Shown here in pieces: positions 7,691-14,903 of a stretch of DNA of 16,725 bases (position 1 is the stretch's first letter; the number at the start of each line of letters is the position of its first letter). Position numbers and translations under genes: made by a program. This stretch comes from Rickettsiaceae bacterium (GTDB lineage Bacteria; Pseudomonadota; Alphaproteobacteria; Rickettsiales; Rickettsiaceae), in the NCBI GenBank assembly GCA_028372485.1, contig JAOMYS010000011.1, positions 1-16,725 of the forward strand. Direction: 5' to 3'. The notes beneath the pieces were generated by a model. It did no database searches. It saw nothing but the letters and a program-made list of their open reading frames with translations, and was not told the DNA's origin.

Positions 7691-7906
7691 ATGGCAAAAG
7701 AAGAACTAATAGAGTTTGATGGTAAAGTGTTGGAATTACTGCCAAATGCTCACTTTCGTGTAAAGCTTGAAAATGATCATGAAATTATAGCTCACACATC
7801 TGGCAGGATGCGTAAGAATCGTATACGCATATTAGCGGGTGACAAGGTTCGGGTAGAGATGACTCCTTATGATCTCACAAAGGGGCGTGTGATTCTTCGT
7901 CACTAG
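7691..7906 (+). CDS. infA: Translation initiation factor IF-1
   Basis: IF-1 is a single OB-fold protein that binds the ribosomal A site during initiation with IF-2 and IF-3. The 71-residue product matches the usual length near 72. MAKEELIEFDG at the N-terminus, LLPNAHFRVKLEN, HTSGRMRKNRIRILAGDKV and EMTPYDLTKGRV are the standard conserved blocks of the family. The frame stays open upstream to a TTG at 7679, but every relative starts at MAKEE, so the ATG at 7691 is chosen. No strong Shine-Dalgarno is visible. The gene stands alone between a repeat region and a convergent methyltransferase gene 26 bases away. Confidence 0.98.
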   Translation: MAKEELIEFDGKVLELLPNAHFRVKLENDHEIIAHTSGRMRKNRIRILAGDKVRVEMTPYDLTKGRVILRH

Positions 7907-7932
7907 AATTTCCGCCTTTGTAAGGGGCTATT

Positions 7933-8715
7933 TTATTTCCTTAGAATCAAACCGAAGCTTCCTTTTTTATACTTATGTACACTGTCTTCATCTCTGTTAT
8001 CGCAGCTGATGTAACCGGATTTTTCTATCTTAAAACCAGCGTCTGTAAATATTTTGCTTAGAATATCTATGTCCATTAAATGCAGAAAAGAAGGGTTATA
8101 TTTTATCATTTCTTCTGACCAATATGATAGATTTTCTATCTCTCCTGGAAACTTCATATCAGATTTTAAATTTTGTTCATACTGAGGTAGAAATTTATTC
8201 CAAGTTTTATGATATGGGGTAGCAGCAATTACAAACACCTTACCATTGGGTTTTAACCATCTATACATTAATCTCGTTGCTTTTTCTATGTCAGAACCTT
8301 TCATCATGTGCAGTACACGTGCAGCCAAAATTGACTCTATAGATTCGTCTTCAAGATCAATATCCAGTAAATTACCATCTATGAGCTTTATTTTACTATA
8401 ATATTTTTCATCAAGGTTATGCTTGAAAATAGCTAAATGTTCAGGGTCAAGGTCATTTACTATAATTTTGCCACCTTCTTGTACTACTTTGCGAGCAGTT
8501 AAACCAAATGCAGCTCCGATTTCTAGATTCCAGCCATCATGGTTACTTGCAAAATTAATGAATTTTTTTCTATATTCATCTTCTGGGGTCTTTGTCCACC
8601 CCATTTTGTTAAGAGTTTCAAATCTATAACCACAATTGCTATGTTTATAAAATAAAGAACATCCTGATAAAAATTGTAGTATTACGATACAAAATAATAT
8701 TCTAAATGCGTACAT
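7933..8715 (-). CDS. Class I SAM-dependent methyltransferase with a lipoprotein signal
   Basis: Residues 38-260 look like a Rossmann-fold methyltransferase. Motif I is LEIGAAFG (64-71, the E-x-G-x-x-x-G glycine loop), the acidic end of strand 2 is NDLDPEHL (87-94), DGNLLDI (113-119) fits the next binding loop, and WLKPNGKVFVIAATPY (153-168) the late strand. Substrate unknown. The first 19 residues form a textbook lipoprotein signal: charged start, hydrophobic run, and lipobox LSGC with C19 for lipidation. That is odd, since SAM is cytosolic. A start at M38 would give a soluble enzyme, but I see no ribosome-binding site there. The chosen ATG directly follows the stop of the upstream gene (TAG-ATG), suggesting translational coupling. 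The domain call is good; cellular location is open. Confidence 0.8.
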   Translation of the reverse strand: MYAFRILFCIVILQFLSGCSLFYKHSNCGYRFETLNKMGWTKTPEDEYRKKFINFASNHDGWNLEIGAAFGLTARKVVQEGGKIIVNDLDPEHLAIFKHNLDEKYYSKIKLIDGNLLDIDLEDESIESILAARVLHMMKGSDIEKATRLMYRWLKPNGKVFVIAATPYHKTWNKFLPQYEQNLKSDMKFPGEIENLSYWSEEMIKYNPSFLHLMDIDILSKIFTDAGFKIEKSGYISCDNRDEDSVHKYKKGSFGLILRK

Positions 8716-9438
8716 CTAATTGTGACGAGAAAGGTTGTTACTACGATTCTTACTTTGTTTTCTGTTTAAATGCCTCCGCACATGCTTGCCGTGTGGTTCT
8801 GGAATTTCTAAATTATGCACATTCTTAACTTCTTCCAATTTATCTTTCACTTTTTTACATGTTTTTTCCAAATTTTCTGTGCTCAAGAAATTACTCATAC
8901 CATATGTAGCGACGGCATGAACCACCAATCCAACTGGTCCAAATGCTATAGGAGCAATATTAGATATAGCGTTTATAGTAGGCAATGCTATTGCACCAGA
9001 TACTTGCTCTGATAATTCTGGAGAGAAGGCATCAAGAAGTTTTTTACACTCCAGAGCGCCTTCAAGAATTGGCAAAGTAGCTTTCATCAAATATTCACTT
9101 TTATAAAATTGATTTTTTGCGTCTTTAGCAAAATTAGAAATTGTATCTATAGCAGGGTAAATTGTTTTTTTACAAGTCTTTCCTATCTCACTTTCTTCTA
9201 TTTTTGATAAAGCAAACTCGGTAACTGCCCCATCTACAGCTTTTTTGATAGATTTTTTAATGTTGCCTGATTCTTTAGACAAGTCATTTAGTTGTTTTCC
9301 TGCGTTATTATTGAAATCAACAAACTCCTGTAATTTTTTCGTATTAGATGCAGATAGAGATTGGTTCGGTTTAAGCAATAAATTTCCCAATTTATCAAAA
9401 ACAATATGCTGTATTTCTTTACCATTCTTCTGAACCAT
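8716..9438 (-). CDS. Unknown 240-residue protein coupled to the methyltransferase
   Basis: I do not recognise a family. There is no signal peptide. Residues 1-130 look helical and lysine-rich. The stretch 147-185 (SGAIALPTINAISNIAPIAF and onward through GPVGLVVHAVATYGM) is the only long hydrophobic part and could be membrane-associated. KTCKK occurs twice, at 88-92 and 192-196. The last 24 residues are strongly basic (HGKHVRRHLNRKQSKNRSNN...), with many Arg, Lys and His. Its stop abuts the start of the methyltransferase gene, so the two are very probably co-transcribed and may act together. The upstream gap is shared with divergent tolC. No clear Shine-Dalgarno precedes the ATG, but there is no alternative ATG before residue 118. 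A secreted effector is one possibility suggested by the basic tail; this is inference. Confidence 0.7.
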   Translation of the reverse strand: MVQKNGKEIQHIVFDKLGNLLLKPNQSLSASNTKKLQEFVDFNNNAGKQLNDLSKESGNIKKSIKKAVDGAVTEFALSKIEESEIGKTCKKTIYPAIDTISNFAKDAKNQFYKSEYLMKATLPILEGALECKKLLDAFSPELSEQVSGAIALPTINAISNIAPIAFGPVGLVVHAVATYGMSNFLSTENLEKTCKKVKDKLEEVKNVHNLEIPEPHGKHVRRHLNRKQSKNRSNNLSRHN

Positions 9439-9565
9439 AATAATACTTATTTTTAATTTCTTAGTCTATTTTAATACAAAATTTCCCCCATTTACTAACT
9501 TCGCTTGCCAAAAACCACTTACTTTGCTACCCTCCGTGTTTGTACTAACACAATGTTGTTGGAGA

Positions 9566-9595
9566 TTGAGCAGAGTTTTAGTTATGTGGTATACT
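9566..9595 (+). promoter_or_regulatory. Putative extended -10 promoter of tolC
   Basis: TTGAGC (9566-9571) and TATACT (9590-9595) are 18 bases apart, and TGG just before TATACT makes an extended -10. Transcription would begin near 9602, about 48 bases before the tolC ATG used here and downstream of the earliest in-frame ATG at 9524. That argues against the longer version of the gene. Confidence 0.55.
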
Positions 9596-9649
9596 ATTTC
9601 TTTTTGCTCACATAGAATAATTTATGATGTTTTGAATATGAGATGCGTT

Positions 9650-10993
9650 ATGCATAAGAAAGCACTTTTGCTTTGTACGTTGTTGTTTTATATTACTACT
9701 GCCTCAGCACTTACCATGGAGCAAGCACTTGTGAGTGCTTATAATCACAACGAAGATTTAAAAATAAGTAGAACCGAGTTCTTAACAGAAATAGAATCAT
9801 TTCCAAGAGCTTTAGCGGGTTTTATGCCTCATATTTCTGCAAATTTTTCATCAACAAATAGTAGGATATCTGAGAGAGGCTCTAATCAGCCAAATTCAGA
9901 TAGTAAGGTATTTGCAAAATCTATCACTCTTGATCAACCAATTTTTGATGGTTGGTCTTCTGTGGCTGAATTAAAGTCGGCGCAGTCTTCTGTTCTAGCT
10001 TCTAGAAGTGGCTATTACGCAAAAGAACAAGATACTTTTTTGAAGATAATTAATACTTATTTGGACTGTGTTGAAACAAAAGAAAAATATGAAATATCCA
10101 AAGTTAGTGTAGCATCAAACAAGACGCAGTTAAAATCTGTGGAGGTGCGTCTTAAGTTAGGTGAATCAACAAAAACAGAACTTGCTAGTGCTAGAGAAGG
10201 TTTTGCAACGGCAGAAGCGAATGAAGCATTTGCTTACGCCAATTATGAGACAGCCAAAGCAAATTTTGATCAAGTATTTGGAATAGAGGCTGTAAATGTT
10301 CAAATGCCAGAATTGCCTTCTGGACTTCCAGAGAGCTTGGAATTTCTTAAAGAAAAAGCCGCTTCTATGAATCCTTCTATTGACAGTGCAAGAAATAAAG
10401 TTAAGGCATCAAAAGCTGCCGAATATGCAAGTCAAGGTGTTTTACTTCCAAAAGCAAGCTTTCAAATTAAAAGCAGTAGAACAAAATATAATCCCAAGAA
10501 TCAGCTTAGTAGTGATGCTACAGAAACTAATTCCACTTTATCTGTTACCGTGCCTATTTTAGCTAAAGGGGGTATTGAATATTCTGATATTAGGCGTGCA
10601 AAATACCAATTAAGACAAAATGTAATGAATCTTGATAGTATAATGAAGCAGGTGAAGTCACGTGTTAAATCAAATTGGTCAGAGTTTAATGCTGCAAAGC
10701 TGCGAGTGGTGGCTACTGCTCAAGCTGTTTCCGCCGCTGAGATTGCTTATGCTGGTACTACGCAAGAGAAGAAGCTAGGGACTAAGACGGTAATAGATGT
10801 TCTTAGAGCAGAAGAAAAACTGCATAAAGCGTTAGAGAGCAAAGTGGAAGCGAGAAAAGCGTTAGTATTATCTGCTTATAAAATTAAATCTCTCATTGGT
10901 GAGCTTACTGCAAAAAGCATGAAACTTGATGTGGATTACTTTGATCCAAATTTTGAATTTAAGAAAGCAAAATTAAAAATTATAGGATATTAA
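9650..10993 (+). CDS. tolC: TolC family outer-membrane efflux/secretion channel
   Basis: TolC forms a trimeric outer-membrane barrel with a long periplasmic helical tunnel. It serves type I secretion and drug efflux. The 447-residue product has a signal peptide (MHKKALLLCTLLFYITTASA, cleavage before LTMEQAL) and two outer-membrane efflux repeats. Each repeat shows the usual helix-turn elements: RLKLGESTKTELASARE in the first half and KKLGTKTVIDVLRAEEKL in the second. DQPIFDGW and VTVPILAKGG mark the barrel strands. The open frame extends upstream to 9524, but that adds 42 residues before the signal peptide and begins upstream of the promoter, so the ATG at 9650 is used. The popZ-like gene starts one base after its stop. 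The transported substrate cannot be told, though exported proteins lie nearby. Confidence 0.93.
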   Translation: MHKKALLLCTLLFYITTASALTMEQALVSAYNHNEDLKISRTEFLTEIESFPRALAGFMPHISANFSSTNSRISERGSNQPNSDSKVFAKSITLDQPIFDGWSSVAELKSAQSSVLASRSGYYAKEQDTFLKIINTYLDCVETKEKYEISKVSVASNKTQLKSVEVRLKLGESTKTELASAREGFATAEANEAFAYANYETAKANFDQVFGIEAVNVQMPELPSGLPESLEFLKEKAASMNPSIDSARNKVKASKAAEYASQGVLLPKASFQIKSSRTKYNPKNQLSSDATETNSTLSVTVPILAKGGIEYSDIRRAKYQLRQNVMNLDSIMKQVKSRVKSNWSEFNAAKLRVVATAQAVSAAEIAYAGTTQEKKLGTKTVIDVLRAEEKLHKALESKVEARKALVLSAYKIKSLIGELTAKSMKLDVDYFDPNFEFKKAKLKIIGY

Positions 10994-10994
10994 A

Positions 10995-11480
10995 ATGATA
11001 GCTGAAGTAAAAGATCAAAATGATGAAAAACTTGAGGATATCCTAAAGTCGATCAAGGGAATGATTGATAATCCTGATCATATTGTGAGTGACTCTGTTT
11101 CAGAAATAGGAGAAAAAGTTGAGAAACAAGACGTTGACAAAGAAAGAAAGCACGCTAACGATGACGATGAAAATATCCTGGAGTTAACTAGCGTTGTACG
11201 TACGAGTGACGGGTTTGACAATAACGATATTCTACTTTCCCGCAAAACTCAAGACGAGACAAAGAATGAGCTCAGAAAATTTACTGAAGCTTTAGAAAAA
11301 AATAACTATTCCACGGATACAACTCCTCTCGATGTTGCGCTTAATAACCTAATGTTACCTCTTATGAGAAACTGGCTTGATTCTAATCTACCAAAAATAG
11401 TAGAAAGAGTTGTAACAGAAGAGATAAAAAAGATGATACCAAAGTCTAAAAATAAAAAAAATGATGCGAATCAAATATAA
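10995..11480 (+). CDS. popZ: PopZ-like polar organising protein (DUF2497 family)
   Basis: PopZ of Caulobacter self-assembles at cell poles and tethers the chromosome origin through ParB. The 161-residue protein has the family architecture. An N-terminal helix LEDILKSIKGMIDN (13-26) matches the partner-binding helix. A long acidic, low-complexity middle follows, with the small motif NILELTSVV (60-68). The conserved C-terminal oligomerisation helices come last, LDVALNNLMLPLMRNWLDSN at 112-131 then LPKIVERVVTEEIKKMIP. The ATG has AGGA seven bases upstream and lies one base after tolC, so the two are one transcript. The tolC-popZ pairing is familiar in alphaproteobacteria, where valS often follows; here an unrelated gene follows. 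Family membership is strong from the two ends; polar function is inferred. Confidence 0.88.
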   Translation: MIAEVKDQNDEKLEDILKSIKGMIDNPDHIVSDSVSEIGEKVEKQDVDKERKHANDDDENILELTSVVRTSDGFDNNDILLSRKTQDETKNELRKFTEALEKNNYSTDTTPLDVALNNLMLPLMRNWLDSNLPKIVERVVTEEIKKMIPKSKNKKNDANQI

Positions 11481-13035
11481 GTTACTGTTTTTTATTTCCT
11501 TACTCGCTCTTGCTTCATCCAGCACGTTAGCTAACACTGATGACGTGTCTGATTTACCTAAACTGCTTACCCCTACAAACCAAGATGATAAAGATGATCT
11601 TTCGCAAGATAGTAGTATGCAGAAAGCAGATAAACTACAGCCTAATACAAAGCCTGCTGCTACAGTACCTTCTACTGTTACATCAAATGACAATCCAGAA
11701 GATTTAAAAATGCCCGAAGGATTTGACGTTGATCCTTTTTCAAATGAAACTGATAAGGAAGCCAATAATGATGGCATAAAGCAAAATAATAAGGTTCAAG
11801 AAGAAAGTACCAAGTTACAAGACAATACTTCTTCTGCTAAATCCAATGATGATTCTGCTATCTCTGAAGATGATAACACAACAAAGGGAGAGAATCTTCC
11901 CCCGCTACCAGCATCGCCAAATAGTGGTAGTAAGGAAGATAAGAGAGAAAGTAATGTTAAAGTAGATAATGATAATTCAGAATCTGTGGACCATAAAAAT
12001 GATACTCTTGAGAAAAAGGATGATCAAAATCAAAGTGATCAAAGTTTAAATAATAGTCAGAAAGATGGTGAACAAAAAACAGATGATGAAGTGAGTAATG
12101 ATGTACCACAAGACAAGCCTGTGGTTTCAGATGATGACATTAATACGCAGCAAGCTATTCCTCCGCTGCCAGCATTACCAAATGGCGATAGTGAGGATGG
12201 AAATAAGGAAGAAAATAATGTCAAAGTAGATAATGATAATTCAGAATCTGTGGACCATAAAAATGATACTCTTGAGAAAAAAGATGATCAAAATCAGAGT
12301 GATCAAAGTTTAAATAATAGCCAAAAAGATGGTGAACAAAAAACAGATGGTGGAATGAATAATGATGTACCACAAGATAAGCCTGTGGTTTCAGATGATG
12401 ATATTAATACGCAGCAAGCTATTCCCCCGCTGCCGGCATTACCAAATGAAAGCAATAGCGAAAAACAAAACTCAGAAGAAAATAATATCAAAGTAGATAA
12501 TAGTCCTGCTATAGAGGTTGAAGAAAAGGATAATATATCTGAGCAAAAAGAGAATACAAAAGATGCTCCTCACGTTAATAAGAAGATAGACACTACTAAA
12601 GAAGGTTACAGTAACATTGGCGAGAATTTTCCTGAATTATCAAATACTGATTCTTCTACAGAAAAAAAGTCATCAATTTCAAAATATAAAGAAGAGCTAA
12701 GATCTAGAAGAGCGTCAAAAAAATCTGTCCCACAAGTCACAGAAGAAGATTTGACGCCTGTAGATAACAACATCACGGAAGAGTACAGCAAAGTAAGCGC
12801 AGCAGATTTTGATTCTGAGCAAGTGCAGTTCATAAATAACGAAGCAAGGGTATTAACATTACCCAATGATGACGTAGTCATGGGTCATGTTGCAGAAGAA
12901 GCGAAGCTCAAATTGATGAGTGTATATTATTATTTGGAGATATTCTGGAAAAATTATAATAGGTTATTGCGAGAGCCACAACGTATGAAAGTGGATAGAT
13001 TTATTGATAATTATGAAGAAAATTTCAAGAAATAG
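11461..13035 (+). CDS. Exported, acidic, disordered repeat protein of unknown function
   Basis: I do not recognise this 524-residue protein. A signal peptide is clear (RIKYKLLFFISLLALASS, with cleavage likely after TLA at about 24). Residues 25-440 are low-complexity, rich in Asp, Glu, Asn, Ser and Lys, and probably disordered. They hold an 88-residue duplication, each unit starting with a proline motif: LPPLPASPN (146), IPPLPALPN (233) and again at 321 as the head of a truncated third unit. The C-terminus from about 443 to 524 is different: ordered, with FINNEARVLTLPNDDVVMGH, then an aromatic helix (KLMSVYYYLEIFWKNYN) and a basic/acidic tail helix. The gene overlaps popZ by 20 bases and has no Shine-Dalgarno, so it is probably coupled to it. 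It takes the place where valS often stands. It may be periplasmic or released; adjacency to tolC does not prove that route, given its N-terminal signal. Confidence 0.8.
   Translation: MMRIKYKLLFFISLLALASSSTLANTDDVSDLPKLLTPTNQDDKDDLSQDSSMQKADKLQPNTKPAATVPSTVTSNDNPEDLKMPEGFDVDPFSNETDKEANNDGIKQNNKVQEESTKLQDNTSSAKSNDDSAISEDDNTTKGENLPPLPASPNSGSKEDKRESNVKVDNDNSESVDHKNDTLEKKDDQNQSDQSLNNSQKDGEQKTDDEVSNDVPQDKPVVSDDDINTQQAIPPLPALPNGDSEDGNKEENNVKVDNDNSESVDHKNDTLEKKDDQNQSDQSLNNSQKDGEQKTDGGMNNDVPQDKPVVSDDDINTQQAIPPLPALPNESNSEKQNSEENNIKVDNSPAIEVEEKDNISEQKENTKDAPHVNKKIDTTKEGYSNIGENFPELSNTDSSTEKKSSISKYKEELRSRRASKKSVPQVTEEDLTPVDNNITEEYSKVSAADFDSEQVQFINNEARVLTLPNDDVVMGHVAEEAKLKLMSVYYYLEIFWKNYNRLLREPQRMKVDRFIDNYEENFKK
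11896..12500 (+). repeat. In-frame tandem repeat within the acidic protein gene
   Basis: Unit 1 spans 11896-12156, unit 2 spans 12157-12420, and a third unit starting at 12421 decays after about 80 bases. The latter three quarters of units 1 and 2 differ at about 13 bases. About nine changes are silent, and four replacements fall in adjacent codons (DEVS to GGMN). This points to a fairly recent duplication kept in frame. Confidence 0.9.
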
Positions 13036-13088
13036 TTCCAGGTAAGTCCCTTTGAATGGACTATATCTCTTAAATGCAATTTCAACTT

Positions 13089-13200
13089 AATCTACTATAT
13101 TCTAGAGATTTCGTATAATTTTCGTACCTTAGATACTCAAATTTACGGAATGACAGGTTGAGGGATTTTCGTGATAACACTCCAATTTACGAGATGACTT
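13089..13200 (+). repeat. Palindromic repeat island between convergent genes: half B plus tail
   Basis: A spacer end (AATCTACTATATT) leads into a degenerate half B (TAGAGATTTCGTATAA ... TTTACGGAATGACAGGTTGAGG). The same tail as at 7370-7415 follows, and then a second partial half B (CCAATTTACGAGATGAC). The sequence lies 3' of the acidic protein gene. Confidence 0.75.
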
Positions 13201-13208
13201 GGGTTTCT

Positions 13209-13300
13209 TGTCGTTCCGCACGTGACCTTCATCTCTATTGTCTTTTCGGACGTGACCGCTAAGAGAGCTATACGCAAATTCCCATTCAATCTACTATATT
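13209..13300 (+). repeat. Palindromic repeat island: leader plus half A
   Basis: The leader TGTCGTTCCGCACGTGAC (from 13209) is followed 30 bases on by a degenerate half A (13239-13278, ...GACCGCTAAGAGAGCTATAC...). A spacer then ends in the exact 13-mer AATCTACTATATT (13288-13300), also found at 13089-13101. The expected half B is absent, and the convergent mgtE gene ends at 13311. Confidence 0.75.
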
Positions 13301-13310
13301 TATAATAAGG

Positions 13311-14684
13311 TTATACTAAAAGGAAATAAGCAAGGCTTAGCAAGCTGAAGAATCCTATAGCATCAGTACATGCGGTTAAAAAGACTCCAGATGCTGCTGC
13401 TGGGTCGATGTTTAAATTATTCAATACAATAGGGATACTAGATCCAAGTAATCCAGCGGTGATAAAGTTTATTGCAACTGCACATGCAAAGACAGCACTT
13501 AAGCTCATGTCTGAAAACAACAGATATGTTAATATCATTCCAATTAGTGCAAGAATTATTCCATTAAAAGTGCAAACTAATATCTCTTTAGATACGATTT
13601 TAAAACTATTACCGCTTGTTATTTCACGGCTTGCCAGTGCTCGTACAATTACAGTCATAGTTTGCGTTCCAACATTGCCCCCCATTGAGGATACTATAGG
13701 CATAAAAGCAGCAAGAGTAATGAGTTTTGATATTGTATCGCTAAATTGTGTAATAATCAGTGAGGTAATGCATGCTATTACCAGGTTTGCAAATAGCCAC
13801 GGAAATCTATGTTTAGCAGTAGTATAAAGGTTGTAGAAAATATCAATATTATTAACACCGCCCAAATGCATAAACTCATTTTCAGTTTGTTCTGCGATAA
13901 TATATAACATATTATCTATAGATATAGTGCCAACTAGCTTTCCTTTCCTATTTGTTACTGGTACTACAGTTAAAGCATATTGCTTAAAAATAAAAGCGAG
14001 TTCGCTTATTTCTGTGTGTGTATTTGCTACTTTGAATTCATAGTTCATTATTTCAGCAAGATGTGTAGTTCTTGAGCTTTTTAAGAGTGTGCTGAGTAGT
14101 ATAGTTCCAATCGGTTTAAATTTAGTATCTACAATTATTGCAGCATGAAACTCGTGTGTAAGTTTAGATCTTCTTATGAAGTCAATGGCTTGACCGGCAG
14201 TCCAATGCTGCTGCAGGGGAACAAAATCTTTTTTCAATACTCTGCCAGCTGTATTGTCTGGATAAGTGAATCCTTTAAGAACGTGATCCCTTTTGTCAGA
14301 GTCTAGGTCTGCTATCAATGATTTCTTTAAACCTGGAGGGAGGATATTAATTGTTTCAATAGAATCTTCTATGTGTAATTTATTAATTATCTCCGCACTT
14401 TTTTTTACTCCAAGAATTTCTATAATTTTCTGCTTGTTTGCATTATTAAGACAGGTGATAGTTTCTGGGTGTAATTTGTCTGCTATAATACGCAGAATAA
14501 TGTGAGCTATTTTAGCATTTGCATTATCCAAAAAATCAGCTAAATCAGCGTGATGCAAATTTAAAAGTGCTTCAGCAGCTTCGTTTAGCTTAACATTGTT
14601 GATTAGGTAAGTAATATGATCAAATTGATCTAATAAGCTATCCTGATGGTCAGGAGATATTGCGTTTTGCTGATCTTTCGCCAT
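13311..14684 (-). CDS. mgtE: Magnesium transporter MgtE
   Basis: MgtE is a dimeric Mg2+ channel of the inner membrane whose cytosolic domains sense Mg2+ and gate the pore. The 457-residue protein has the whole architecture. A helical MgtE N domain covers about 30-135 (with LHHADLADFLD), and a CBS pair covers about 145-265 (TAGRVLKKDF, EIMNYEF, LVGTISIDNML). A connecting helix and five membrane segments run from about 296 to the end. GGNVGTQTMTVIVRALA (335-351) and ASGVFLTACTDAIGFF (431-446) are hallmark pore motifs; D441 fits the selectivity aspartate of the Thermus protein. It lies 28 bases downstream of tRNA-Leu on the same strand and may be read from the same promoter. I see no Mg2+ riboswitch ahead of it. 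Confidence 0.96.
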   Translation of the reverse strand: MAKDQQNAISPDHQDSLLDQFDHITYLINNVKLNEAAEALLNLHHADLADFLDNANAKIAHIILRIIADKLHPETITCLNNANKQKIIEILGVKKSAEIINKLHIEDSIETINILPPGLKKSLIADLDSDKRDHVLKGFTYPDNTAGRVLKKDFVPLQQHWTAGQAIDFIRRSKLTHEFHAAIIVDTKFKPIGTILLSTLLKSSRTTHLAEIMNYEFKVANTHTEISELAFIFKQYALTVVPVTNRKGKLVGTISIDNMLYIIAEQTENEFMHLGGVNNIDIFYNLYTTAKHRFPWLFANLVIACITSLIITQFSDTISKLITLAAFMPIVSSMGGNVGTQTMTVIVRALASREITSGNSFKIVSKEILVCTFNGIILALIGMILTYLLFSDMSLSAVFACAVAINFITAGLLGSSIPIVLNNLNIDPAAASGVFLTACTDAIGFFSLLSLAYFLLV

Positions 14685-14712
14685 AGAACTACTTCTTATT
14701 ACAAAAACCTTA

Positions 14713-14798
14713 TGGTGCGACCGAGAAGACTTGAACTTCCACTCATTATCAGAACAGCACCCTCAATGCTGCGCGTCTACCAATTCCGCCACGATCGC
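14713..14798 (-). tRNA. tRNA-Leu (anticodon GAG)
   Basis: Read on the minus strand, the 86-base gene begins GCGATCG and ends CGGTCGC-A-CCA, so the acceptor stem has seven pairs (one G-T) and the CCA end is encoded. The D arm has GGCGGAATTGGTAGACGCG. The anticodon stem CAGCA/TGCTG encloses the loop TTGAGGG, giving anticodon GAG for CUC/CUU. A long class II variable arm follows (from TTCTGATAATGAGT), as expected for leucine. The T arm is GGAAG-TTCAAGT-CTTCT. All parts agree with tRNA-Leu. Confidence 0.97.
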
Positions 14799-14811
14799 CA
14801 ATGAACAAACG

Positions 14812-14841
14812 ATTATATAATGAACTGTACAATATAATCAA
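14812..14841 (-). promoter_or_regulatory. Putative promoter of tRNA-Leu (and possibly mgtE)
   Basis: On the minus strand TTGATT (14841-14836) and a perfect TATAAT (14817-14812) are 18 bases apart. The -10 ends 13 bases before the mature tRNA 5' end, leaving a short leader for RNase P processing. Confidence 0.6.
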
Positions 14842-14903
14842 TTATTATAGTTAATTTATTTTGAAAGTAATGCCATTGTGTAATCAGAGTTTATCTCCTT
14901 ATG

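Noticed and set aside
7907..7932. Possible bidirectional terminator between infA and the methyltransferase gene (CCTT-TGT-AAGG)
   Set aside because: The stem is only four base pairs and has no strong T run on either side, so it is too weak to report as a terminator.
9524..9649. 42-codon upstream extension of tolC
   Set aside because: It begins before the likely promoter at 9566-9595 and would bury the signal peptide; the ATG at 9650 fits better.
11388..11777. Minus-strand open frame of 129 codons across the popZ/acidic protein junction
   Set aside because: Both plus-strand genes have clear family or signal-peptide support; the antisense frame is a composition effect of acidic codons.
13408..13827. 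Plus-strand open frame of 139 codons antisense to mgtE
   Set aside because: It lies wholly within the strongly conserved MgtE membrane domain on the other strand; a shadow of that gene.
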